The notes under the pieces were generated by a model that saw nothing but the letters and a program-made list of their open reading frames with translations, was not told where the DNA came from and searched no databases. Source: Segatella copri (GTDB lineage Bacteria > Bacteroidota > Bacteroidia > Bacteroidales > Bacteroidaceae). Taken from it: DNA of 64,000 nucleotides. Where the stretch lies: contig NZ_CP137557.1 of NCBI RefSeq assembly GCF_019249655.2, positions 2,017,001 through 2,081,000 of the forward strand, read 5' to 3'. Both the position numbers and the translations under genes were made by a program. Positions 51,929 through 60,628 of the stretch are shown one piece after another (position 1 is the stretch's first letter; each line of letters starts with the position of its first letter).

Positions 51929-52645
51929 TTAATTCTCCTCGCCATCTTCCGTAAGGTCGATGCGGTTGTACTCGTTGGTCACGTCGTGGAGCACGCCGTC
52001 CTTGCAGCGATATACGATGCCCGGGAACTTGTCGAGCATTGGGATGTTATGGGTTGTCATCACAACAGCTGTGCCTTGCTTGGTGATATCCTTCAGGAGG
52101 CTCACGATATTGCTGGCAGTTTCGGGGTCGAGATTTCCCGTTGGCTCATCGGCGATGATGATTTTCGGGTTGTTGAGCAGGGCACGGGCGATGGCCACAC
52201 GCTGCTGTTCTCCGCCGGAGAGCTCGTGAGGCATCTTGTCGATTTTCTCAATCATGCCCACCTCGTTGAGCACCTCTTCGATGCGTTTGTCTCTATCCTT
52301 CTTGTTTTTCCATCCGGTGGCCTTGAGCACGAACTCGAAGTTCTTGCGCACGGTGCGGTCGTGGAGCAACTGGAAGTCCTGGAAGATGATGCCCATTTCC
52401 TTTCGCAGGGCTGGAATGTCCTTGCGGCGGATGGTCTTCAGGTCTCTGCCCAGGATTTCTGCCTTGTCGGTCTCGCCCTCCACGAGGTCGAGCTCGCAGT
52501 AGAGGGTTTTCAGGAGTGAGCTCTTTCCTGAGCCCACCTTACCGATGAGATAGGCGAACTCGCCTTCGTCTACATGGAAGTTGACGCTCTTGAGTACGCA
52601 TTTCTCAGCCTGGTATATGCTGACGTTTTGATAATCTATTAACAT
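51929..52645 (-). CDS. ftsE: FtsE-type ABC ATPase (cell division)
   Basis: This 238-residue ABC ATPase has Walker A GKVGSGKS (residues 35-42), Q-loop FQDFQLL, signature [15 protein letters not shown] and Walker [13 protein letters not shown]. The DEPTGNLD end and small size fit the FtsE/LolD/MacB group. In Bacteroidota it is annotated FtsE, which with FtsX regulates peptidoglycan hydrolases at the septum. No ftsX lies next to it, so the assignment rests on motif similarity only. Confidence 0.78.
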   Translation of the reverse strand: MLIDYQNVSIYQAEKCVLKSVNFHVDEGEFAYLIGKVGSGKSSLLKTLYCELDLVEGETDKAEILGRDLKTIRRKDIPALRKEMGIIFQDFQLLHDRTVRKNFEFVLKATGWKNKKDRDKRIEEVLNEVGMIEKIDKMPHELSGGEQQRVAIARALLNNPKIIIADEPTGNLDPETASNIVSLLKDITKQGTAVVMTTHNIPMLDKFPGIVYRCKDGVLHDVTNEYNRIDLTEDGEEN

Positions 52646-52678
52646 CCTAATTTTTTCTCCTTTATTTAATGTACTTAA

Positions 52679-52767
52679 AAGCTTTTGCCCTTTCAGGGCG
52701 TATTGCCAATATCTTTATTATACCCAGGGCGTTGCCCTGGGCTAGGGGCTTCTGCCCTTTCAGGGCG
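52679..52767. repeat. GCCCTTTCAGGGC-type palindromic element, copy 2
   Basis: It consists of GCCCTTTCAGGGC, CCCAGGGCGTTGCCCTGGGC and GCCCTTTCAGGGC in series, in opposite orientation to copy 1. It lies between hisIE and ftsE. Confidence 0.85.
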
Positions 52768-52799
52768 TGCAGCTGCAAGATAGCCTTGAGCTAGGTATA

Positions 52800-53447
52800 T
52801 TATTTCATTTCACCCTTGCTCTTTGCTACGCGGCGCTTCTTATCCCATTCCGGGTCGTGTCGCATTTGCAGCTCCTTTACTACATCCTCGATTCGCAGAC
52901 CCTTGCTGGTGAGCAGCACGATGAGGTGGTAGAGCAGGTCGGAACTCTCGTAGATGAGTTTGTCGTCGGTGCCGTTGGTGGCTTCAATGACGGTCTCAAT
53001 GGCTTCTTCTCCAACCTTTTGCGCCATTTTGTTCACGCCTTTCTTAAACAGGCTGGTGGTGTAGCTGCCCTCAGGCATCTCCTCGTGGCGCTTGTTGATG
53101 AAGTCCTGCAGTTCCGAGAGGAAGAGGATTGGGTTCAGGGTGTTCTCCTCTGCCCAGCAGGTGTCGGTGCCCTTGTGGCAGGTAGGACCGTCTGGATGAA
53201 CCTTTACCAGGAAGGTGTCGTTGTCGCAGTCAATCTGGATGCTGACTAGGTTGAGGAAGTTGCCCGATGTCTCGCCCTTGGTCCAAAGACAGTTGCGGGA
53301 ACGGCTCCAGAAGGTAACCTTCTTGGTTTCGATGGTCTTATCGTATGCTTCCCTGTTCATGAAGCCCAGCATCAGGACGTTCTTGGTTACGGCATCCTGG
53401 ATGATGGCTGGAACAAGTCCGCCCATTTTTTCAAAATCTATTTCCAT
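52800..53447 (-). CDS. hisIE: Bifunctional phosphoribosyl-AMP cyclohydrolase / phosphoribosyl-ATP pyrophosphatase
   Basis: This 215-residue fusion has a HisI part (residues about 1-115; WSRSRNCLWTKGETSGN and the metal Cys in DCDNDTFLVKV...TCHKGTDTCW) and a HisE part (residues about 120-215; FLSELQDFINKRHE, EEAIETVIEATN). It hydrolyses phosphoribosyl-ATP and then opens the ring of phosphoribosyl-AMP. It is the last his gene of the run, 183 bp after hisF. Confidence 0.94.
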   Translation of the reverse strand: MEIDFEKMGGLVPAIIQDAVTKNVLMLGFMNREAYDKTIETKKVTFWSRSRNCLWTKGETSGNFLNLVSIQIDCDNDTFLVKVHPDGPTCHKGTDTCWAEENTLNPILFLSELQDFINKRHEEMPEGSYTTSLFKKGVNKMAQKVGEEAIETVIEATNGTDDKLIYESSDLLYHLIVLLTSKGLRIEDVVKELQMRHDPEWDKKRRVAKSKGEMK

Positions 53448-53520
53448 TTTATCTTTACAATTTTATCTGTTTGTCCTTTGTTTTGTCCTTATCCCCATAT
53501 TCTTGGGGAAAACGTCTCGC

Positions 53521-53600
53521 TAAGGCTAGAAATATTTTCCCTTAAGGCTAAATAAATTTATCCTTAAGACTAAATATATTTATCCTTAAGGCAAATATAA
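53521..53600. repeat. 22-bp-period tandem array between hisF and hisIE
   Basis: TTAAGGCTAAATAAATTTATCC-like units start at about 53521, 53543, 53565 and 53587, each 22 bp apart (four partial or full copies). Confidence 0.75.
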
Positions 53601-53630
53601 TCAGGGTATCCTGCCTTGATTTCCCTGCCT

Positions 53631-54413
53631 TTACAGTCTGACGTTGATACCTTCGCTGCGGAGGTATTTTTTCAGGTCAGGTATGGCGATTTCTCCGAAG
53701 TGGAAGACGCTGGCAGCAAGGGCTGCATCTGCCTTTCCCAGGGTGAAGGCATCACGGAAATGCTCCATCTTGCCGGCACCACCCGAAGCGATGATCGGAA
53801 TACTTACTTCTTCGGCAAGACGGGCGAGGGCTTCGTTGGCGAATCCCTGTTTTACACCGTCGTGATCCATACTGGTGAAGAGAATCTCACCCGCACCGCG
53901 GTCGGCCACTTCCTTAGCCCAGTCGAACAAGCCCAGTTCTACTCTCTCTCTTCCGCCTTTTACGTAGCAATGCCAGCCGTCTGGGTCGAGGCGGGCATCA
54001 ATGGCGCATACACAGACCTGCGAACCGTAATGGTTGGCAATCTCGTTGATGAGTTCGGGATGTCGGATGGCAGCACTGTTGATGCTTACCTTGTCGGCTC
54101 CTGCATTGAGGAGTCGTTCCACGTCCTTCAGCTCGTTGATGCCGCCGCCCACGGTGAATGGGATATTGATTTCGGCAGCCACGCGAGTTACCATGTCTGT
54201 AAAGGTCTTGCGCTCTTCGAAGCTGGCGGTGATGTCGAGGAACACGAGTTCGTCGGCACCTGCATCGCTATAGGCCTTTCCCAGTTCCACCGGGTCGCCT
54301 GCACTTCTCAGGTTCACGAAGTTCGTTCCCTTCACGGTTTCTCCGTTCTTCACGTCGAGACAAGGAACGATTCGCTTTGCCAAGCCTTTGCTTTTACTTT
54401 GAACTTTGACCAT
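53631..54413 (-). CDS. hisF: Imidazole glycerol phosphate synthase, cyclase subunit
   Basis: This 260-residue TIM-barrel protein has the catalytic Asp in RIVPCLD (Asp20) and the second acid in [10 protein letters not shown] (about residue 140). Phosphate loops GGGINELKD and [11 protein letters not shown] are present. Most HisF proteins open MLAKRI, but here eight to ten extra residues ([10 protein letters not shown]) precede LAKRI, coded by a CAAAG-rich tract. With HisH it makes IGP and AICAR. It lies 140 bp downstream of hisA across a repeat element. Confidence 0.94.
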   Translation of the reverse strand: MVKVQSKSKGLAKRIVPCLDVKNGETVKGTNFVNLRSAGDPVELGKAYSDAGADELVFLDITASFEERKTFTDMVTRVAAEINIPFTVGGGINELKDVERLLNAGADKVSINSAAIRHPELINEIANHYGSQVCVCAIDARLDPDGWHCYVKGGRERVELGLFDWAKEVADRGAGEILFTSMDHDGVKQGFANEALARLAEEVSIPIIASGGAGKMEHFRDAFTLGKADAALAASVFHFGEIAIPDLKKYLRSEGINVRL

Positions 54414-54436
54414 TGTATTTAAATTCTTATCGATTG

Positions 54437-54524
54437 AAGCTTTTGCCCTTACAGGGCGATTGCCTATATCTTTGTTATACCCAGGGTGCTGCCCTGGGCT
54501 AGGAGCTTCTGCCCTTTCAGGGCG
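54437..54524. repeat. GCCCTTTCAGGGC-type palindromic element, copy 3
   Basis: GCCCTTACAGGGC, CCCAGGGTGCTGCCCTGGG and GCCCTTTCAGGGC in series, matching copy 2 closely. Between hisA and hisF. Confidence 0.85.
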
Positions 54525-54553
54525 TGTCGAGAATAGCTCCGAGCTATTGACTG

Positions 54554-55270
54554 TTAACTTTTAACTAGCTTGTCAGCGTCGATTTTCCCCTCGTAGAATG
54601 CCTTGCCGAAGACTACGGCTGGGATGCCGGCGGCTTGCAGGGCCTCGATGTCCTCGTTGCAGCTTACGCCGCCCGAGGCGATGAGGTGGAGCTGAGGATA
54701 GGCTGCCATTACCTCTTTATACAGGTCGATGGCAGGACCTTGCAGGGTGCCGTCTTTGCTGATTTCCGTGCAGAGCACGTAGCGCACACCCTTGTCGATG
54801 TATTTCTTGAGGAACGGAAGGAGGTCTTCTGATGAATCCTCTTTCCAGCCGTTGATAGAAATCTTGCCGTTTCTTACGTCGGCTCCCAGAATGAGCTTGT
54901 CGGCACCATACTTATCCATCCACTCCATGAAGAGGTCGGGATTGGTGACGGCGATGCTGCCCACGGTTACCATACTGGCACCAGCGGCGAAAGCCTTCTC
55001 TATGTCTTCCTCGGTCTTGATGCCGCCTCCGAAATCTACCACGAGATTCGTCTCCGTGGTGATGGATTTCAACACCGCATCGTTTACGATATGCTTCGAC
55101 TTGGCTCCATCCAGATCCACTACGTGGAGTCGCTTAAATCCCAGCTGCTCAAAGTGTTTTGCCACTTCTGCCGGGTTGTCGTTATAGACCTTCTTCTGGT
55201 CGTAATCGCCTTTGGTCAGGCGCACGCACTGACCGTTAATCAAGTCGATGGCAGGAATTAATTCTATCAT
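54554..55270 (-). CDS. hisA: ProFAR isomerase
   Basis: This 238-residue TIM-barrel enzyme opens [18 protein letters not shown] (Asp9 catalytic). The second acid is in [11 protein letters not shown] (about residue 170). Loops [12 protein letters not shown] and [11 protein letters not shown] bind the phosphates. It isomerises ProFAR to PRFAR. It lies 71 bp downstream of hisH. Confidence 0.94.
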   Translation of the reverse strand: MIELIPAIDLINGQCVRLTKGDYDQKKVYNDNPAEVAKHFEQLGFKRLHVVDLDGAKSKHIVNDAVLKSITTETNLVVDFGGGIKTEEDIEKAFAAGASMVTVGSIAVTNPDLFMEWMDKYGADKLILGADVRNGKISINGWKEDSSEDLLPFLKKYIDKGVRYVLCTEISKDGTLQGPAIDLYKEVMAAYPQLHLIASGGVSCNEDIEALQAAGIPAVVFGKAFYEGKIDADKLVKS

Positions 55271-55340
55271 ATTTCTTTTATTGCGTTTAATCCTATTCTA
55301 TATCATCGGGAAATCTGCCTGGCTTTGCAGAATGTCTCTA

Positions 55341-55973
55341 CTATATTTCAAGGAAGTTCTTTAAAATCTGTTCTCCCACCTTGCCACTCTTTTCCGGGTG
55401 GAACTGGCAGGTATAGAAGTTGTCCTTGTGGAGCGATGCGCTGTAGGGGAGGATATAATCAGCCTTGGCGATGGTCTCCTCGCAGAGCGGCACGTAGTAG
55501 CTATGGACGAAATAGGAGTAGGGATGTTGCAGGGCTTCTGCCATGTTTGCATCTTCTGCATCGATTCTGTTCCCGAATCCTCTGTAAAGCTCCGTCTTCA
55601 AATCATAGATTTCGTTCCATCCCATTGCCGGCACTTTGTCTTCGTGCTTCTGTGGCTGGAATCGCTTGACATCCACATCGAAGATGCCGATGCAGTCTAC
55701 ATCTCCCTCTTCCGAATGTCGGCACAGGAGTTGCTGTCCCACGCAGATGCCCAGGACGGGCTGCTTGAGATTCTTGATTACCTGGTCCAACTGGTGATCC
55801 TTGAGGTACTCCATGGCTTCCCTTGCCTGACCTTGTCCTGGAAACAGCACACGGTCTGCCTTCTGGAGCATTTCGGCATCATCGGTGAGCACAGGCTCGA
55901 TGCCCAGACGCTTCATGGCGTTGACCACGGAATAGATATTCCCGGCATTGTATTTTACGATTGCTACATCCAT
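55341..55973 (-). CDS. hisH: Imidazole glycerol phosphate synthase, glutaminase subunit
   Basis: This 210-residue class I amidotransferase has the nucleophile Cys in LGICVGQQLL (Cys77) and the His/Glu in CQFHPEKSG near residue 195. It opens MDVAIVKYNAGNIYSVVNAM. It feeds ammonia to HisF. It is the first gene of the minus-strand run, with promoter element TACCTTTG at 56047-56054. Confidence 0.94.
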   Translation of the reverse strand: MDVAIVKYNAGNIYSVVNAMKRLGIEPVLTDDAEMLQKADRVLFPGQGQAREAMEYLKDHQLDQVIKNLKQPVLGICVGQQLLCRHSEEGDVDCIGIFDVDVKRFQPQKHEDKVPAMGWNEIYDLKTELYRGFGNRIDAEDANMAEALQHPYSYFVHSYYVPLCEETIAKADYILPYSASLHKDNFYTCQFHPEKSGKVGEQILKNFLEI

Positions 55974-56046
55974 AACCTAACGTATTTCTTCTGTTTTTTT
56001 TGTACGTTTTGGGAGTTGCCTCCCACGTCATTCTTATTTTCCGTTG

Positions 56047-56054
56047 CAAAGGTA
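56047..56054 (-). promoter_or_regulatory. -7 promoter element of the hisH-led run
   Basis: Minus-strand TACCTTTG about 73 bp before the hisH ATG. -33 is not obvious. It may drive his, ftsE-like, lysC, lysA and the two glycosyltransferase-like genes. Confidence 0.55.
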
Positions 56055-56165
56055 CACATTTTCTTTCAATTTAAAGAAAATATTATCAAAAAGATTACGA
56101 TATTAGTGGAATTTCTTGCAGAAAGTAAGAGAAAACGGTATAATTATACGTGTTTATCAGCAAAA

Positions 56166-56201
56166 AAGGGTTAGAGTAAGATTTTTCCTACTCTAACCCT
56201 T
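56166..56201 (-). terminator. Terminator after the FHA gene
   Basis: AAGGGTTAGAGTA pairs with TACTCTAACCCTT around AGATTTTTCC, followed by T on the minus strand. It separates the FHA gene from hisH. Confidence 0.85.
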
Positions 56202-56273
56202 CGATTTATTTCAATCTTTGAAATGTCTTGCAAGATGGCTTGAATGCCCTCCGGAAGCCCCCGAAACGGTTGC

Positions 56274-56807
56274 TTATTCCTCCTCGCTGTCGGCGGTGCG
56301 GAGGATGATGCTGGTAGCTCCGATGGTGAAGAGTGTGCCGTCTTCGATGACGCGGCGCTCTCGGTCGCCCAGAATTTCGTTATCCACGAAGGTTCCGGTG
56401 TAGCTTGGTCCGTCGCGGAGCACATACTTCAGTCGGCCTTTCTTGTCACGGCTCACGTTGATGACGCAGTGGTTCATGTCCACGCTTGGGTCAACGGTCT
56501 CGATAGGGCAGTTGATGCCGCTGTTCTTCATGTATCTGCCAATCACGTTGTCGCCCATCTGCAAAGGAATCACCTGCTTGTAGGCAAACACGTTCTCGAT
56601 AACCACGATGGAACCCACGCCATGCTCATTGGCCTGTTCGTCGATTTTTTCCTCCTTACGGGTTTCGCGAAGCTTGGAAACACCCATTCGGATGCCAAAT
56701 TGCTTGTTGCAGTTAGGACAAACGAAGACGAGGCTCTGTCCTGCCTCATACTTGGTCTCGTCGAACGTGATGAAATTATCGCATTTCGGGCAACGTACTC
56801 TTTTCAT
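56274..56807 (-). CDS. FHA-domain protein with N-terminal zinc ribbon
   Basis: This 177-residue protein has a zinc ribbon (CPKCDNF and CPNCNKQFG, residues about 6-37) and a C-terminal FHA domain with the phosphothreonine-binding pattern IGRYMKNSG...MNHCVINV and RDGPSYTGTFVDN. FHA domains bind phosphothreonine, so it may act in Ser/Thr kinase signalling. Its partner is not visible. The start is at ATG 56807, and repeat copy C lies 59 bp upstream. Confidence 0.87.
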   Translation of the reverse strand: MKRVRCPKCDNFITFDETKYEAGQSLVFVCPNCNKQFGIRMGVSKLRETRKEEKIDEQANEHGVGSIVVIENVFAYKQVIPLQMGDNVIGRYMKNSGINCPIETVDPSVDMNHCVINVSRDKKGRLKYVLRDGPSYTGTFVDNEILGDRERRVIEDGTLFTIGATSIILRTADSEEE

Positions 56808-56865
56808 ATCTTATTCTTGTTTCTTTTCTTTAACTTCTTTATTCTATATATAATAATGTATTCAA

Positions 56866-57140
56866 CTTTTGCAAGTACCCTCCGGTCCCCGAAGGGGGCC
56901 AACTTTCAATAACCGCTGGTGGAATGACCGAAGGTCATGGAACATGCGGACAACCAACGGGAGGGAAAAAGCGTCCCCAAAGGGGGCGAACCACATCCGG
57001 TTTTGCTCCTGTTCGCCCCCTTCGGGGACGATAAAAGTGTATATCGACTTATCCGCAGGTTCCATTCCCTTCGGTCATTCCACCCGCGGTTATTCACATT
57101 CGCCCCCTTCGGGGACGGCTGGATGTCACTTGTGAAATTT
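56866..57140 (-). repeat. 276-bp palindromic element, copy C (inverted)
   Basis: Ends ACTTTTGCAAGTA and TCACTTGTGAAATTT are diverged terminal repeats. The order of mini-hairpins is the reverse complement of copies A and B, including CCCCGAAGGGGGCC and GACCGAAGGTC. It lies between the FHA gene and the SPOR-domain gene. This copy is more diverged at its ends than A and B. Confidence 0.82.
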
Positions 57141-57156
57141 CTTTTAACTCTAAAAA

Positions 57157-58356
57157 CTATTCCTTAACCTTTGTAATCCAACCATCAGCGAAAGCCTCGT
57201 TGTCTCTCAGGTTCTTCAGGGCAGCGTGAGCCTCGCTTTCAGAGTTGTATGTGCCGTAAATCACCTTGACGTTGTTTTCGGTGATGAGCACACGGGCTTG
57301 CTTGAATCCCTTGCCTTGCAGGCGCTCGGCATAGTTGGCTGCGTTGTGCTTGGTGACACGGCTAGCCAGAACAATGCTGTAGTAAGTGGAAGGGAGGGAT
57401 AGCTCGGCGTCCTGGTTGGCATTTTGCGCTGTATTTCCCGCATTCTGCGCAGCATTTCCTGCTATCTGTGAAGAGCTTCCTGCAGATTGCGCAGCGTTTT
57501 CTGTATTCTGCGCAGCATTCTCAGATGTCTCCATCAGTTTGGTTCCATCTCCATTGATTACCAGTTCCTTGGCTTTCTTCATCTGGTCGATTTCCTTCGG
57601 CATGATGCGGTTCAGCATGCCAGTGTCAATCTGGCTCTTCTGCATGGTAGGAGCACCCAATGGGGTAGAGATGGTGAAGAAGGCGATGATGGCGATGCAG
57701 GCAGCTGCCAGATTTCTGAGCCAGCTTTTTCTGATGCTGATGAATTCTGCGCTGGTCTCCTCTTCCTCATCGTCGTTGATGAACACGGAGTTGTTGACTG
57801 CTGCCTCTTTCTCTTTCTGCATTGGCTTGACAGGCATCTCTACAAGGTTTGCATTTGGTTTGCTTTCTGTTGTAGGAGCTGCCGTCTTGCTTGTTGCAGC
57901 CTTGTTGGCATTCGCCTCTTCGCCAGCAGTGAGCTGCGCCACAGGCATCATGTCAAATCCGCCCAATCCATAGAAATCAGGGGTGAGGATTCCTGCCTCG
58001 TGTGGCTCAAACTCGATGTTTCCATCCTCATTGAGCGAAAGGATTCCCACGTTGTCCACCTCATACTTTCCCTCGTTTTCAAGGGTCTGGCGAATCTCAG
58101 CCACCTCATCTTCAATGCGTCGCAAAGCTTCTGGGTAGCTCATGTCGTAGGTCTCCACATACGAAAGTACAAGCAACGAGTCGTTCATTGTGAGCTGCGG
58201 ATTGAAGCCCACGGTGCGAAGCGGTGGCAGGAACATGTTGTCGGTGCCATCGTATCTTGCATCTACATGATGAGCCATGAAGCCGCCGAAGCCTGGCACA
58301 ATCACGCAGTCGTTGCTCAAGAGCAGAATCTCAATATGTCTGTTTATTTCTATCAC
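57157..58356 (-). CDS. HU-CCDC81 / SPOR-domain protein
   Basis: This 399-residue protein starts at GTG 58356. Residues 1 to about 130 are an HU-CCDC81-like domain (opening MIEINRHIEILLLSNDCVIV). A single membrane span (NLAAACIAIIAFFTIST) lies near residue 225. A Ala/Gln/Asn-repeat linker (AAQNTENAAQSAGSSSQ) follows. The final ~75 residues are a SPOR domain (YYSIVLASRVTKHNAANYAE) that binds denuded peptidoglycan at division sites. Topology: cytosolic domain with SPOR outside. Promoter TACCTTTG at 58431-58438 (minus). Confidence 0.87.
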   Translation of the reverse strand: MIEINRHIEILLLSNDCVIVPGFGGFMAHHVDARYDGTDNMFLPPLRTVGFNPQLTMNDSLLVLSYVETYDMSYPEALRRIEDEVAEIRQTLENEGKYEVDNVGILSLNEDGNIEFEPHEAGILTPDFYGLGGFDMMPVAQLTAGEEANANKAATSKTAAPTTESKPNANLVEMPVKPMQKEKEAAVNNSVFINDDEEEETSAEFISIRKSWLRNLAAACIAIIAFFTISTPLGAPTMQKSQIDTGMLNRIMPKEIDQMKKAKELVINGDGTKLMETSENAAQNTENAAQSAGSSSQIAGNAAQNAGNTAQNANQDAELSLPSTYYSIVLASRVTKHNAANYAERLQGKGFKQARVLITENNVKVIYGTYNSESEAHAALKNLRDNEAFADGWITKVKE

Positions 58357-58430
58357 TTCTTACCTTTCGTTTTATCTGTTATTCTTGTTCGTGAAACCTG
58401 AATTCTACATTTCAGGTACATTTCACCTTG

Positions 58431-58438
58431 CAAAGGTA
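58431..58438 (-). promoter_or_regulatory. -7 promoter element of the SPOR gene
   Basis: Minus-strand TACCTTTG 75 bp before the GTG start, divergent from the lipoprotein promoter at 58510-58540. Confidence 0.55.
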
Positions 58439-58509
58439 CGGCTTTTTTAGGAAATAGACAACTATTTTTTGTGAAATTTTCAGCTGAAATGATAAAAAGT
58501 TTAATTTAT

Positions 58510-58540
58510 TTTGCTATTCCACTAAAAAGTAGTACCTTTG
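58510..58540 (+). promoter_or_regulatory. Promoter of the DUF4738-like lipoprotein
   Basis: TTTG (58510-58513), a 19-bp spacer and TACCTTTG (58533-58540). It places the transcription start just ahead of ATG 58558 and rules out the upstream in-frame start at 58471. Confidence 0.78.
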
Positions 58541-58557
58541 CGACTAAATTTAGGTAT

Positions 58558-59361
58558 ATGAAACAATCGAACAACATATTGTTAGGTGCTTGCCTCATGG
58601 CGGCTATGGTGGGTTGCGGACAGAAGCAGTCTGCCCAGAAAGCCGACCAGCAGGAGGACGTCGCTGCCAAGAAGATGCTTCAGGGTGTCTGGATTGACAG
58701 CGACGACGAGGATGATGTTGCCTTTCGCGTGAAGGGCGATACCATCTATTATCCCGATTCTACCAGCCGCCCGGTTTATTTCTGCATCATTGGCGATACG
58801 CTGGTGATGAAGGGTGCGAATACTGCGAAATATCCGATTGTGAAGCAGGCGGCACACATCTTTCAGTTCAAGGTAGCCAATGGGGATGTGGTGAAGCTCG
58901 TCAAGACTTCCGACCCGATGTATCTGGAGCAATTCCAGCATGCACAGCCTGTGACGCTGAATCAGAATAAGCTGGTGAAGCGTGATACGGTGGTGAATGC
59001 GGGCGAGGAGAAGCTGCACCTCTATGTGCAGGTGAATCCTACCACATACAAGGTGTTTAAGAGCAGTTACAACGACGATGGCGTAGAGGTGGACAATGTT
59101 TACCACGACAATATCGTGAACGTGAACATCTATCATGGTTCGCGCAAGATTTTCGGCCGCGATTTCCGCAAGGAAGATTTCAAGGAGCAGGTGCCTCATG
59201 AGTTCTTGAAGCAGTCGATATTGAGCGATATCGTGTTCAAGAAGGTGGATGCTGATGGTGTTCATTTCAAAGTGGTGCTGGCGATGCCTGATAGCAGCAT
59301 GAGCTATCAGGTGGAGGTTATCATCTCGCTTGAGGGTAAAATGACGATTAAGAGGGGCTAG
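58558..59361 (+). CDS. DUF4738-like lipoprotein
   Basis: This 267-residue protein has lipobox VGC (MAAMVGCGQ; Cys20). The mature chain is highly charged, with a beta-rich lipocalin-like half (WIDSDDEDDVAFRVKGDTIY) and a second half with VVNAGEEKLHLYVQVNPTTYK. It fits the DUF4738 type by general appearance, with unknown function. Convergent with the sodium-pump operon across a strong hairpin. Confidence 0.72.
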   Translation: MKQSNNILLGACLMAAMVGCGQKQSAQKADQQEDVAAKKMLQGVWIDSDDEDDVAFRVKGDTIYYPDSTSRPVYFCIIGDTLVMKGANTAKYPIVKQAAHIFQFKVANGDVVKLVKTSDPMYLEQFQHAQPVTLNQNKLVKRDTVVNAGEEKLHLYVQVNPTTYKVFKSSYNDDGVEVDNVYHDNIVNVNIYHGSRKIFGRDFRKEDFKEQVPHEFLKQSILSDIVFKKVDADGVHFKVVLAMPDSSMSYQVEVIISLEGKMTIKRG

Positions 59362-59405
59362 CTTTTGTTTTTAAAACCTAGTTCTTCTAGAAAAAAGAAG
59401 ATATG

Positions 59406-59443
59406 AAAAAAGGGAACTTGCTCAAATGCAAGTTCCCTTTTTT
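59406..59443. terminator. Bidirectional terminator
   Basis: AAAAAAGGGAACTTG pairs with CAAGTTCCCTTTTTT around CTCAAATG. It lies between the convergent lipoprotein and pump genes. Confidence 0.9.
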
Positions 59444-59472
59444 CATGTTGTTTATTGAAGAATTCTAATTGA

Positions 59473-60621
59473 TTAATTGAAGAATCCCAGCAGGGCACCT
59501 GCTGCTACGGCGGAACCGATGACGCCTGCTACATTCGGACCCATGGCATGCATGAGAAGGAAATTGTGGCGGTCGTACTCCAAACCCAGGTTGTTGCTGA
59601 TGCGGGCACTCATTGGCACGGCACTCACGCCGGCGTTTCCGATGAGTGGGTTCAGCTTCTTGCCTTTTGGCAGGAAGAGGTTCATCAGTTTCACGAAGAG
59701 GATACCGCTGGCTGAAGCGATGATGAATGCCAGAGCACCGAGGGCGAAGATCTTGATGGTGTTCAGGGTGAGGAACTCCGATGCCTGGGTAGAGCAGCCC
59801 ACGGTGAGTCCGAGCAGCATCACCACGATATCATTCAGGCTGCTGCCTGCCGTCTTGGCAAGTCGGGTAGTCTTTCCGCTTTCCTTCAGAAGATTTCCGA
59901 AGAAGAGCATGCCGAGCAATGGCAGACCGGATGGCACGATGAAGGTGGTGAGCAGCAGACCGATGATAGGGAAGAGAATCTTCTCGGTCTGAGATACCTG
60001 GCGGGCTGGCTTCATCTTGATGACGCGCTCTTTCTTGGTAGTGAGCAGGCGCATCAATGGTGGCTGGATCACTGGTACCAATGCCATGTAGGAGTAGGCG
60101 CAAACGGCGATGGCACCCATCAGGTTAGGACTCAGCTTGCTGCTCAGGAAGATGGCGGTAGGTCCGTCGGCACCACCGATGATGGCGATACCAGCAGCCT
60201 GGTTCGGTTCGAAGCCCAGCGCCAGGGCTATCATGTAGGCACCGAAGATGCCAAACTGGGCGGCGGCTCCAATCAGAATCAGTTTTGGGTTGGAAATCAA
60301 TGCCGAGAAATCGGTCATCGCTCCGATGCCCAGGAATACGAGTGGGGGATACCAGCCCTGTTTTACGCCCTGATAGAAGATGTTCAACACCGAGTTATCT
60401 TCGTACAGGCCGATTTCGAGTCCGGCATCGGCACGGAAGGGGATGTTGCCCAGGATGATGCCCAATCCGATGGGCACCAGGAGGAGCGGTTCGAAATCCT
60501 TCTTGATGGCAAGCCAGATGCAGACGACTCCTATTACTATCATGGCGAGGTTTCCTGCCGTGGCATTTGCAAAGCCCGTATAGGTCAGGAACTCATTGAA
60601 GTTTTGTATGATGAAATCCAT
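59473..60621 (-). CDS. Sodium-pumping decarboxylase beta subunit
   Basis: This 382-residue polytopic protein is the OadB/GcdB/MmdB type. Features are GIGAMTDFSALISNPKL, the AIIGGADGPTAIFLSSKL segment with the sodium/proton-site Asp, and GNAGVSAVPMSARI near the end. About nine or more hydrophobic spans are present. It couples decarboxylation of carboxybiotin to export of sodium ions. It is 7 bp downstream of the biotin carrier gene. The alpha subunit gene (carboxyltransferase) is absent here, so the substrate (oxaloacetate, methylmalonyl-CoA or glutaconyl-CoA) is unknown. Confidence 0.92.
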   Translation of the reverse strand: MDFIIQNFNEFLTYTGFANATAGNLAMIVIGVVCIWLAIKKDFEPLLLVPIGLGIILGNIPFRADAGLEIGLYEDNSVLNIFYQGVKQGWYPPLVFLGIGAMTDFSALISNPKLILIGAAAQFGIFGAYMIALALGFEPNQAAGIAIIGGADGPTAIFLSSKLSPNLMGAIAVCAYSYMALVPVIQPPLMRLLTTKKERVIKMKPARQVSQTEKILFPIIGLLLTTFIVPSGLPLLGMLFFGNLLKESGKTTRLAKTAGSSLNDIVVMLLGLTVGCSTQASEFLTLNTIKIFALGALAFIIASASGILFVKLMNLFLPKGKKLNPLIGNAGVSAVPMSARISNNLGLEYDRHNFLLMHAMGPNVAGVIGSAVAAGALLGFFN

Positions 60622-60628
60622 AAGCTAT

